DNA of 64,000 bases from DASQFI01 sp035633215 (GTDB lineage: Bacteria; Acidobacteriota; Vicinamibacteria; Vicinamibacterales; SCN-69-37), in assembly GCA_035633215.1 (NCBI GenBank), contig DASQFI010000059.1:62001-126000 (forward strand). The letters are read 5' to 3'. The position numbers and the translations under genes were made by a program. Under the pieces are notes generated by a model, which saw only the letters and a program-made list of their open reading frames with translations, searched no databases and was not told where the DNA came from. Positions 26,221 through 34,757 of the stretch are shown one piece after another. Each line of letters begins with the position of its first letter. Within the stretch, counting starts at the first letter, position 1.

Positions 26221-26288
26221 AGGAAGTGACCTTCACCGTCTTCATGATCTTCACCTTCATGTTCTTCACCCCCTTCACTTCCTTCATG
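26216..26288. repeat. TTCATG/TTCACC repeat with a 14-bp inverted repeat, inside a signal-peptide-coding region
   Basis: CATGAAGGAAGTGA (26216-26229) and TCACTTCCTTCATG (26275-26288) are exact reverse complements. Between them the sequence is mostly TTCATG, TTCACC and TTCTTC units. It covers the ATPase stop and the first 25 codons of the next gene. Confidence 0.8.
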
Positions 26289-27470
26289 TATGCCCAGTGG
26301 GCGGAGTTCCGGGGGCCGACCGGGCAAGGCCACTCCTCCGAGCAGAACGTGCCGGTCGAGTGGAGCGAGTCACAGAACATCGCCTGGAAGGTGCCGGTCC
26401 CAGGTCTCGCGTGGTCGTCGCCGGTGGTCGCCAACGGACGCGTCTGGGTCACGACGGCGGTCGGCACTCGCGGCGCCGTGTCGCTGCGGCTCCTGGCCTT
26501 CGACGCGGCGACTGGACTTCAGTCATTGGACGTCGAGGTCTTTCGCGTCGGCCGCGCCGGCCAGATCAATCCCAAAAACAGCCATGCGTCGCCGACGCCG
26601 ATCGTCGACGGCCGACGCGTGTACGTGCACTTCGGTGCCCACGGCACGGCCGCGCTCACCGAAAGCGGAGAGCCGGTCTGGAAAGCGCGCTTCGCCTACG
26701 AATCGCAGCATGGGAGCGGAGGCTCGCCGATCGTCAACGGCGACCTGCTGATTTTCAGCTGCGACGGCGGCGATGCCGCGTTCGTGATCGCGCTCGACAA
26801 GCACACGGGCAAGACGCGGTGGAAGACCTGGCGCCGCCAGCCCTGGGACCAGGCGTACACGACGCCGCTCGTCATCCGCATCGGCGATCGGGACCAGCTC
26901 GTGAGTGTCGGCGCATATCGCACGGCCGCCTACGATCCGGCCTCAGGCAGGGAGATCTGGCGGGTCAGCTACGCCGACGGCTTCTCGAACGTCCCGCGTC
27001 CGGTCTTCGGCCACGGGCTCGTGTACATCGCGACCGGATTCCAGCAGCCGTCGCTCCTGGCCGTGCGGGCAGACGGCACGGGCGACGTCACGAAGACCCA
27101 CGTCGCGTGGACCCTCACGCGATCCGCTCCCCTCACACCCTCGCCCCTCCTCGTCGGCGACGAGCTGTATCTCGTGAGCGACATCGGCATCGCCACCTGC
27201 CTCGACGCGCGCACCGGCGCCATCCACTGGCAGCAGCGCCTCGGCGGCGACTATTCCGCCTCGCCCATCGCGGCCGACGGCCGGATTTACTTTCTCGCCG
27301 AGCAAGGGACTACCACCGTGATCGCGCCTGGGAAAGAATTCCGACGGATCGCGGTCAACAAGCTCGATGGCACAACGCTCGCCTCCATGGCTGTCGCGTC
27401 CGGATCGATCTTCATACGATCGGATCGACACATCTACCGGATCGGCGGGCGCGGAGAAGTACGGCACTGA
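26217..27470 (+). CDS. Exported PQQ-like beta-propeller protein
   Basis: The 417-residue protein has a signal peptide (MKEVTFTVFMIFTFMFFTP, cleaved near MYAQ) and a beta-propeller built of PQQ-like repeats: NIAWKVPVPGLAWSSPVV, TGKTRWKTWRRQPWDQAYTTP, TGAIHWQQRLGGDYSASPI. The FRGPTGQGHSSEQNVPVEW start is typical of outer-membrane-assembly-like propellers found in Acidobacteria and Planctomycetes. It is not BamB and its function is unknown. It is the last gene of the ABC operon; a role in delivery of substrate to the transporter is only a guess. Its signal peptide derives from simple repeats. Confidence 0.85.
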   Translation: MKEVTFTVFMIFTFMFFTPFTSFMYAQWAEFRGPTGQGHSSEQNVPVEWSESQNIAWKVPVPGLAWSSPVVANGRVWVTTAVGTRGAVSLRLLAFDAATGLQSLDVEVFRVGRAGQINPKNSHASPTPIVDGRRVYVHFGAHGTAALTESGEPVWKARFAYESQHGSGGSPIVNGDLLIFSCDGGDAAFVIALDKHTGKTRWKTWRRQPWDQAYTTPLVIRIGDRDQLVSVGAYRTAAYDPASGREIWRVSYADGFSNVPRPVFGHGLVYIATGFQQPSLLAVRADGTGDVTKTHVAWTLTRSAPLTPSPLLVGDELYLVSDIGIATCLDARTGAIHWQQRLGGDYSASPIAADGRIYFLAEQGTTTVIAPGKEFRRIAVNKLDGTTLASMAVASGSIFIRSDRHIYRIGGRGEVRH

Positions 27471-27535
27471 CGATGAGGTACGGAGCTATCGCTGAAGGAA
27501 TGGCGCTGGCGTTAAAGTACGGCAGCTGGCGAGAG
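27453..27535. repeat. Left arm of inverted minisatellite flanking yajQ
   Basis: Read on the reverse strand this arm contains CAGCTGCCGTACTTTAACGC, CAGCGCCATTCCTTCAGCGA, TAGCTCCGTACC and CAGTGCCGTACTTC. These match the arm at 28110-28190 in order and spacing. The arm includes the stop of the propeller gene. Confidence 0.8.
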
Positions 27536-27569
27536 AGTACCGCGCTGCGCGCGCTGTCACGCTCAGCGG

Positions 27570-28073
27570 CTACTCGCGATAGTTGCCGAATTGAAGTTCC
27601 ACGCCGAAGTCTTGCGCCTTCAGGAGGCGCATGGCGTTTTGCAGCTCATCTTTCGATTGGGACGACACGCGCAGCTGATCGCCCTGAATCGCGGCCTGTA
27701 CTTTCTTGAGTTTCTGGTCCTTCAGAAACTTCACGATTTCCCGGGAGGCGTCGATCGGAATCCCCTGCTGTAGCGTGACCGTCCGTTTGACGAGCCCACC
27801 CGCGATCGGCTCGACCTCGGACGCCTTCAGGTTTTTCACCGGCACGCCCCGGCGGACCATCCGCGTCTGCAGGATCTCCCAGACCGCTTCCATCTTGAAG
27901 TTGTCGTCCGCGGTCAGATCGATCTTGCTCTCGCCGCGGTTGAAATCGATCGACGACTTGGAACCCTTGAAGTCATACCGCTGGCCAATCTCTTTCCGCG
28001 CCTGATTGACCGCGTTGTCGACTTCCTGAAGATCGACGTTCGAGGTGACGTCGAACGAAACCTGCGCTGCCAT
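27570..28073 (-). CDS. yajQ: YajQ-family nucleotide/c-di-GMP-binding protein
   Basis: The 167-residue protein starts MAAQVSFDVTSNVDLQEVDN; longer readings run into the minisatellite. It has the full YajQ fold with conserved YDFKGS, TADDNFKMEAVWEIL, VKRTVTLQQGIP, KKVQAAIQGDQLRVSS and SKDELQNAM. Family members bind cyclic di-GMP or RNA and in some species act with a transcription factor. The gene is enclosed by inverted copies of an 80-bp minisatellite. Confidence 0.95.
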   Translation of the reverse strand: MAAQVSFDVTSNVDLQEVDNAVNQARKEIGQRYDFKGSKSSIDFNRGESKIDLTADDNFKMEAVWEILQTRMVRRGVPVKNLKASEVEPIAGGLVKRTVTLQQGIPIDASREIVKFLKDQKLKKVQAAIQGDQLRVSSQSKDELQNAMRLLKAQDFGVELQFGNYRE

Positions 28074-28109
28074 GCCTCGATCGTACCTCAGTGGATGGTT
28101 TTTGTACTC

Positions 28110-28190
28110 GATCGACAGCTGCCGTACTTCAGCGACAGCGCCATTACTTCTGCGATAGCTCCGTACTTGAGCGTCAGCACCGTACTTCGG
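28110..28190. repeat. Right arm of inverted minisatellite flanking yajQ
   Basis: Four to five degenerate 19-21-nt units (pattern CGACAGC.CCGTACTT.AG) lie just upstream of yajQ. The series CAGCTGCCGTACTTCAGCGA, CAGCGCCATTACTTCTGCGA, TAGCTCCGTACTTGAG matches the left arm in inverted orientation. Confidence 0.8.
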
Positions 28191-28237
28191 CGACGGCACG
28201 GTCCGGACTCCCCCCGAAACCGCGCCGTGCTTCCCAA

Positions 28238-28507
28238 CTACACTCCTCCGTACTCTCGCAACTCCATCAGCTCTGCCGTTATTCTTCGGTCCCACTCCAT
28301 CTGCCTTGACACGAGCTGGCCGTTCTCCGTCTCGAAGTCGTACCGGCGCTGCGCGGTCCAATGTTCCTTGAGCACTCGCTCCGCCATCCCGTTCAGCTCG
28401 TCGTCCGACCGTGGACACGGGTCGCGCAATTCGCGAAACAGCTTCCGAACCCTGCGCGCATAGACTTCGGCCACGTCGAAATGGATCTGCTCGTGCTGCG
28501 CGAGCCT
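28238..28507 (-). pseudogene. DUF922-like (HExxHFD) protein remnant
   Basis: On the strand of the sulfatase, and directly after its stop codon, a frame reads QHEQIHFDVAEVYARRVRK, then a helical segment, then WTAQRRYDFETENGQLVSRQ and EWDRRITAEL before the stop. HEQxHFDxxExYARxLRK is the hallmark of the DUF922 family, proposed secreted metalloproteases. The N-terminal half of a normal DUF922 protein is absent because its place is taken by the sulfatase gene, and no start precedes the motif except a GTG at 28474 that would omit it. I infer a 5'-truncated remnant left when the sulfatase region arrived. Confidence 0.6.
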
Positions 28508-28508
28508 T

Positions 28509-29885
28509 TCACTGTCCGGAGCCGCGGCCGGCGGGCCACAGCGGCTTCGCTAATTCACGATTCCATCGCTGCCACTGGTCTGCCAGCTCCTTTGCCTTCG
28601 CCGGGTTGGTGGGCGCGAGATTCTTCGTCTCGCCGATATCGGCAGCGAGGTTGTACAGCTCCGCGGCCGAGAGATCGCTCAGGACCGATGGGTCGGGAGG
28701 AATAGGCCCCTCTTGTGTCTTCACGAGCTTCCAGTCGCCTTTGCGAATCGCCATCATCCCACCGAGCCGCCAGTAAAGCGCCTCGTGCGCCGGTCCTTGA
28801 TTCTTGCCAGTGATAAACGGCAGCAGGTTGACGCCGTCAACGTTCGATTGGTTTCCCAGTGGAATACCCGCGGCGGCGAGCACCGTCGGCAGTGCGTCGA
28901 GCTGGATGATCGGTCGCGCATCGGTGTGTCCTGCCGGAACGTGTCCTTTCCAGCGAATGATGAAGGGCACGCGGATGCCGCCTTCCCACGTCTGGCGCTT
29001 CGATCCTCTGAGCGGTCCATTGCTGGATCCGTTGATCGTGGTACCGAGCATCGTCGGTCCGCCGTTGTCGCTGAAGAAGATGACGAGCGTGTTCTCCTCG
29101 AGCCCCTCGTCGCGGATCGTCGCGATCGTGCGGCCGATCGCATCGTCCATTGCCGACAACATGGCGGCATACGTGCGGCGCTGGGGATCCGTGATGTCCT
29201 TGAATCGCGCGAGGTATTTGTCCGTTGCGTGCATCGGCGTGTGCACGGCATTGAACGCCAGATAGAGCAGGAAAGGACGCGCCTTCTCGCGCCTGATGAA
29301 GTCCACGGCGCGAGCGGCCAGCGCGTCGGTGAGATACGCCATGGCGGTTGCCGGTTTTCTCCCGTCGAGAATCGGATTGGCGCTCTCCGCAGCGGTGTCC
29401 AGATACGAATGCTCGCCGCCGAGGAACCCAAAGAACTGGTCGAAGCCGCGTGACATCGGATGAAACTTCTCACCTCCGCCGAGATGCCATTTGCCGAAGA
29501 CAGCAGTCCGGTAGCCAGCCGCCCTCAATCGATCCGCAAGAGTCGTTTCACTCAGCGGCAGCCCGAACTGGCTCAAGGCGCCGAGGTTGAATTCATGTCC
29601 GAACCGCTGTGGGTAGCGCCCGGTCAATAACCCGGCGCGCGTCGGACTGCAATACGGACCGGTGACATACGCATCGGTGAACCGGACTCCATCTCCCGCC
29701 AACCCATCGATGTTCGGCGTTGGAATGTCCTTGCTGCCGTGCACGCCGATATCGGCATAACCCATGTCGTCGGCCACAAGCAGCACAATGTTGGGGGGCC
29801 GGGCCTGTCCCAACGCGATTCGTTCGCAGCCACACAGAAAGCCAATCGCAACGATGAGGGCAGGCAGGCGAGCAATTCGAGTCAT
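28509..29885 (-). CDS. Sulfatase (alkaline phosphatase superfamily), predicted lipoprotein
   Basis: The 458-residue enzyme starts MTRIARLPALIVAIGFLCGC, with a plausible lipobox (Cys at 20); a second ATG 15 nt upstream is possible. Signature 1 CSPTRAGLLTGRY contains the Cys that must become formylglycine; metal ligands are in NIVLLVADDMGYADIG and FFSDNGG. KWHLGG follows. Sulfatases of this type hydrolyse sulfate esters of polysaccharides or lipids in the periplasm. It needs a formylglycine-generating enzyme, which is not nearby. The C-terminal domain is complete (REL.KPLWP). Confidence 0.93.
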   Translation of the reverse strand: MTRIARLPALIVAIGFLCGCERIALGQARPPNIVLLVADDMGYADIGVHGSKDIPTPNIDGLAGDGVRFTDAYVTGPYCSPTRAGLLTGRYPQRFGHEFNLGALSQFGLPLSETTLADRLRAAGYRTAVFGKWHLGGGEKFHPMSRGFDQFFGFLGGEHSYLDTAAESANPILDGRKPATAMAYLTDALAARAVDFIRREKARPFLLYLAFNAVHTPMHATDKYLARFKDITDPQRRTYAAMLSAMDDAIGRTIATIRDEGLEENTLVIFFSDNGGPTMLGTTINGSSNGPLRGSKRQTWEGGIRVPFIIRWKGHVPAGHTDARPIIQLDALPTVLAAAGIPLGNQSNVDGVNLLPFITGKNQGPAHEALYWRLGGMMAIRKGDWKLVKTQEGPIPPDPSVLSDLSAAELYNLAADIGETKNLAPTNPAKAKELADQWQRWNRELAKPLWPAGRGSGQ

Positions 29886-30117
29886 GGCGGTGCTGCTCAT
29901 TGCACGGTTCGCCGCGCGCGACAACGGTTCGGATTCTAACGCGGTGAACTGGGCCAATTGGCCCTTTTGTTGGTAACGAGCAACGCCGCAGTGTAGACCG
30001 ATGCCCAGGGTCTGGCCCCCGGAAGCCCCCAGAGCAGCGGCGTCGGGGCGATTACTAAGGGCGATTACTAAGGAAGACGGAGAATTGGTGATAGGCGCCG
30101 CAAAAGTCGAAATCCGC
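29886..30117. other. Intergenic region with tandem 14-mer
   Basis: No gene is seen. GGGCGATTACTAAGG followed by GCGATTACTAAGG forms a tandem pair at 30046-30073. A -10-like TTAGAAT on the reverse strand near 29935 could serve the sulfatase. Confidence 0.5.
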
Positions 30118-30216
30118 TCAGGCCACAACGGAGCTGGAAGCAGCGCGGCGGCCATGCCTTCACGCTACCTCGCCCACGAGGATCAAGTTTCGGAGGTTTT
30201 GTTACACGCTCTTAGA
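30118..30216 (-). mobile_element. Solo left end of the IS5-family element (remnant)
   Basis: The reverse strand begins CTAAGAGCGTGTAACAAAAC, the same terminal sequence as the IS at 58.4 kb, and continues through the 5' leader into the first codons of its transposase (MAAALLPAPLW compared with MAAALLPDPLW). Similarity then stops abruptly. The end is preserved but the gene is gone. It lies between the sulfatase and RidA genes. Confidence 0.85.
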
Positions 30217-30238
30217 ACGTTCAGAGTTCAAAGTTGCT

Positions 30239-30634
30239 TCAAGGTATGTACGCAACGCAGTCGATCTCGACCCGCAGCCCCTCGCCGGGCAGCGCCGCGG
30301 CCTGAATGGTCGTCCGCGCCGGCCGGTGCGCGCCGAAGATGCGCTGGTAGACCGCGTTCATTCTCGAGAACTCCCGCATGTCGAGGAGAAAGACGCCGCA
30401 GCGCAGCACGTGCTGGAGGTCGGTCCCCGCTGCTTTGAGAATCGTCTCGACATTCCTGAGGCATTGCTCGGTTTGGATGTCGATGTCCGTACCGGCCAGC
30501 TTGCCGGTGGCCGGGTCCGTCGCGCCCTGACCGGAGACGAAGACGAGACGGTCGAGCGCGATGCCCGGCGAGTACGGTCCCACGGGCGCGGGCAGGCCGG
30601 ACGCCTGAACGAAACGATGAGCGGACGCTGTCAT
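30239..30634 (-). CDS. RidA family protein (reactive imine/enamine deaminase)
   Basis: A 131-residue single-domain protein from MTASAHRFVQASG; an upstream ATG adds 14 unconvincing residues. Family motifs are present: GPYSPGIALDRLVFVSGQ, then the catalytic-site Arg in PARTTIQAAALPGEG and the closing VEIDCVAY. RidA proteins deaminate 2-aminoacrylate and related enamines formed by PLP enzymes. It lies 23 nt from the solo IS end, whose boundary falls just after its stop codon. Confidence 0.9.
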   Translation of the reverse strand: MTASAHRFVQASGLPAPVGPYSPGIALDRLVFVSGQGATDPATGKLAGTDIDIQTEQCLRNVETILKAAGTDLQHVLRCGVFLLDMREFSRMNAVYQRIFGAHRPARTTIQAAALPGEGLRVEIDCVAYIP

Positions 30635-30796
30635 GCCGGGATTGTAGATCGTGGCCGATACGCAGGCTGAAGACATGACGAATTCGACTTGCCAAAAGCG
30701 TGAACCACGAAGCTCACGAAGGACACGAATCGCGGCAGGCGAACTTCGACGACGAAGCCCACGCGTCGTGAGCTTCGTCGTCCCGAAAGAGCGGCG

Positions 30797-32299
<1,503 letters not shown>

Positions 32300-32314
32300 G
32301 GTGGCTCCCCTTGT

Positions 32315-33301
32315 TCAGTCAGTCTTGCGCGCGGTGGCCGCGAACAGTCCCGGCCCCTTCGCGTTCTCATCGGCCGGCAGCGCGCGGAGGCGCGGCGCGG
32401 CAAATCCCGATTGCGTCAGCAATCGCTTCACTTGCTCGTCCGAAAACCCGAGCCACACGTGGCCCATCTGCTGGCGATAGTCCTCGTGATCGTGCGGCGT
32501 CATGTCGACGATCAGCAGCGTGCCGCCGGGCCGCAGGATACGCGCGGCTTCCGCGATCGCCGCGCCAGGCGACGCCATGTGGTGCAGCACGAGCATCATC
32601 GTCGCCGCATCGACGGAGGCCGGCTCGATCGGCAGCGATTCGAGCGATCCGTGCCGCAGATCGACGTTCGTCAGTCCGTCGAGCCGGCGGCGGGCGGCCC
32701 CGAGCATTTCCTCGGAGGCATCGACGCCGATGACGCGGCCGACGTGCGGCGCCAGCACCGCGAGCATCGCGCCCGTGCCACAGCCGAGATCCGCGACGGT
32801 CCAGCTTGCGGGCATCAGTCCGAGCAGCGCGTTCATGGCGAAGTGCTCGCCGAACAGCTCGGCGCGCAATCGATCCCACTGCCCCGCCGACGTGGCGAAG
32901 AACTGCTGTGACGTCTCGCTCCGGCGGGCCAGCACGCGCGCCAGCCGGCGCCGATCCTGATCGACGCCGGGACGATCGGCGAGCTGGGCGCGCGTCAACG
33001 CCCAAATCTGCCCGCGCGCGGTCGCCGGCGTCGCGACCCGCGGTCCCGCGCCGTTGCTCCCCGTCGCATGGCCGTTCACGGCCAACGCGTAGTACTTGCT
33101 CGTGCCGTCCCGCCGGGACGAGACCCAGTCGGCGTCAGACAGTGTCTTCAAGTGGCGGCTGCCCGTCGATTGCGGCAGCTGCAGCACGGCGCACAGCTCC
33201 GACACGGTCAGTTCCTGCTCGTCCAGCAGCCAGAGCATCCGGCAGCGGGTCGGGTCGGCCAGGACCGAAAACGAGTCGAGGAGCGAAGGGGCGTCCGGCA
33301 T
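32315..33301 (-). CDS. ArsR-type HTH fused to SAM methyltransferase domain (SahR-like regulator)
   Basis: A 328-residue fusion. Residues 1-75 are an ArsR winged helix (MLWLLDEQELTVSELCAVLQ, LPQSTGSRHLKTL) without the ArsR metal-binding Cys pattern. Residues 140-325 are a class I methyltransferase (VADLGCGTGAMLAVL, VIGVDASEEML, RILRPGGTLLIVD). Proteobacterial SahR regulators of the SAM cycle have an ArsR-type HTH and respond to S-adenosylhomocysteine. Gene order before ahcY and the operator over its own promoter suggest the same role here: sensing SAH or SAM and controlling ahcY. Whether the methyltransferase domain is catalytic is unknown. Confidence 0.85.
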   Translation of the reverse strand: MPDAPSLLDSFSVLADPTRCRMLWLLDEQELTVSELCAVLQLPQSTGSRHLKTLSDADWVSSRRDGTSKYYALAVNGHATGSNGAGPRVATPATARGQIWALTRAQLADRPGVDQDRRRLARVLARRSETSQQFFATSAGQWDRLRAELFGEHFAMNALLGLMPASWTVADLGCGTGAMLAVLAPHVGRVIGVDASEEMLGAARRRLDGLTNVDLRHGSLESLPIEPASVDAATMMLVLHHMASPGAAIAEAARILRPGGTLLIVDMTPHDHEDYRQQMGHVWLGFSDEQVKRLLTQSGFAAPRLRALPADENAKGPGLFAATARKTD

Positions 33302-33351
33302 CTATCCGTAAATCCGGATATTAAGATATTACCGAGCTGTCCGGATGTCAA
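33302..33351 (-). promoter_or_regulatory. Promoter and operator of the regulator-ahcY operon
   Basis: On the reverse strand TTGACA (33351-33346) is followed after 17 nt by TATCTT (33328-33323), a near-consensus promoter. Between -10 and the ATG lies the palindrome TATCCG-N6-CGGATA (33320-33303), ending 2 nt before the start codon. A further half-site, TCCGGA, sits between -35 and -10. The layout predicts autorepression and a leaderless or nearly leaderless transcript. Confidence 0.75.
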
Positions 33352-33362
33352 GTCGCCTTCTG

Positions 33363-33368
33363 GTATAA
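33363..33368 (+). promoter_or_regulatory. -10 box (TATAAC) of the amidohydrolase gene
   Basis: TATAAC lies 11 nt before the ATG at 33380, which predicts a very short or no leader. It lies back to back with the regulator promoter, so repressor binding in between could affect both. Confidence 0.5.
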
Positions 33369-33379
33369 CCACGTCACCC

Positions 33380-34609
33380 ATGCTGAGCCGAACGGCAGCC
33401 GCGATCTTCGCGGGCGCTGTCGCGATGACGGCGTCCCAGTCTCAATCTGTCAAGGCCTTCCGCTTCGGTCAACTGTGGGACGGATCTCGCCTCGTCGCCC
33501 GGGCGATCGTCGTGGTCAGCGGCGATCGGATCGTCAGCGTGGGCACGGACGCCCGCGCGGTCCCGCCGGGCGCCGAGACCATCGACCTCACTCGATTCAC
33601 CGCGATTCCCGGTCTGATCGATCTTCACACCCACATCACGTACTACTGGGACGGCACGCCCGGGACCAGACCGCGCGGTCAGGCGGGCCGCACGCCGGAG
33701 GAAACCGTGCGGCTCTCCGAGGCGAACGGCCGGCGCACGCTCGAGACGGGCGTCACAACCGTGCGTGACCTCGGCGCCTCCGGCGGCACCGACATCGCGA
33801 TGCGCGATCAGATCAACTCGGGCCGCATGGTGGGCCCGCGCATGTTCGTCGCCGGCCAGGGCATCTCGGCCGGTCGCGGCGCGGCGCCCGATCCGGCGGG
33901 AATGACGCAGACGACCGAGTCGCGGCTCGGGACGCCCGCCGACTGGGTGAAGGTGTACGCCTCGCGCGGCAGCTTTCAAAGCGTCGATACCACGCAGACG
34001 ATCGGCTTCGATGCGCTGAAGGTGATTGTCGATACCGCCCACGCGCGCGGCCGCAAGGTCGCGATCCACTCGTACGGTCCGTCCGGCGCCAAAGACGCGG
34101 TGCTCGCCGGGGCCGACTCGGTCGAACATGGCATCGACCTCGACGACCAGACGCTGGCGGAAATGGCGAAGCGCGGCACGGTCTGGGTGCCGACGATCGA
34201 TCACAATCGCTACTACGTCGACGCGAAGGATGAATATGGCTTTGCTGCCGACGCGATTCCGCCGCTCCTGGCGTACATCGACAAGAACCTCGAGTCGACG
34301 CGACGGGCGGTCAAGGCCGGCGTGCGTGTCGGCATGGGGTCGGACGCGGTCTATTCGATGTTCGGACAGAACACCCGCGAGCTCGGCTGGTTCGTCAAGG
34401 CCGGCATGACGCCGGCCCAGGCGCTCGCGTCAGCGACGACGGTGGGCGCCGACCTGCTCGGCATGAAGGATCGCCTCGGCCGGATCGCACCGGGCTATCT
34501 GGCCGACATCGTCGCGGTCGACGGCAATCCGCTTCAGAAGATCGACGTCCTCTTCACCAACGTTCGCTGGGTGATGAAAGAGGGTGTTGTCGTGGTGGAC
34601 AAGAGATGA
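33380..34609 (+). CDS. Exported amidohydrolase (imidazolonepropionase-like)
   Basis: A 409-residue protein from MLSRTAAAIFAGAVAM, a weak signal peptide. The amidohydrolase metal site begins with DLHTHITYYWD, continues with the Lys/His strand region DWVKVYASRG and KVAIHSYGP, and ends with the Asp in VGMGSDAVYSMF. Family members hydrolyse amide or cyclic amide bonds with one or two metals; the periplasmic acidobacterial members are uncharacterised, many being prolidase-like. It is transcribed away from the regulator-ahcY operon. Confidence 0.88.
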   Translation: MLSRTAAAIFAGAVAMTASQSQSVKAFRFGQLWDGSRLVARAIVVVSGDRIVSVGTDARAVPPGAETIDLTRFTAIPGLIDLHTHITYYWDGTPGTRPRGQAGRTPEETVRLSEANGRRTLETGVTTVRDLGASGGTDIAMRDQINSGRMVGPRMFVAGQGISAGRGAAPDPAGMTQTTESRLGTPADWVKVYASRGSFQSVDTTQTIGFDALKVIVDTAHARGRKVAIHSYGPSGAKDAVLAGADSVEHGIDLDDQTLAEMAKRGTVWVPTIDHNRYYVDAKDEYGFAADAIPPLLAYIDKNLESTRRAVKAGVRVGMGSDAVYSMFGQNTRELGWFVKAGMTPAQALASATTVGADLLGMKDRLGRIAPGYLADIVAVDGNPLQKIDVLFTNVRWVMKEGVVVVDKR

Positions 34610-34623
34610 GCACGACAAGAGAG

Positions 34624-34757
34624 AAGGGCAAAGGGCATAGGGCAAAGGGAAGGTCAAAGGCAAAAAGGGCAAAGGTAGGGAAAAGGGAAAAACTACCTGT
34701 GCCCTGAATGGAACCTTTGCCCTCTCCTTTGCCCTCTGCCCTTTGCCCTTTGCCCTT
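34624..34757. terminator. Opposed AAAGGGC/GCCCTTT heptamer arms at a convergent junction
   Basis: Forward arm 34624-34686 and reverse arm 34712-34757 are made of degenerate AAAGGGC heptamers and could form a long imperfect stem. The right arm contains the TAA of the S9 peptidase (34758-34756). The block lies between two converging genes and probably serves as a bidirectional terminator. Confidence 0.6.

Noticed and set aside
27479..28190. CRISPR array around yajQ
   Set aside because: Units are degenerate, about 20 nt without distinct spacers, arranged as two inverted arms; no cas genes.
32300..32314. SAH riboswitch before ahcY
   Set aside because: The gap is only 15 nt; the sequence cannot hold the aptamer.
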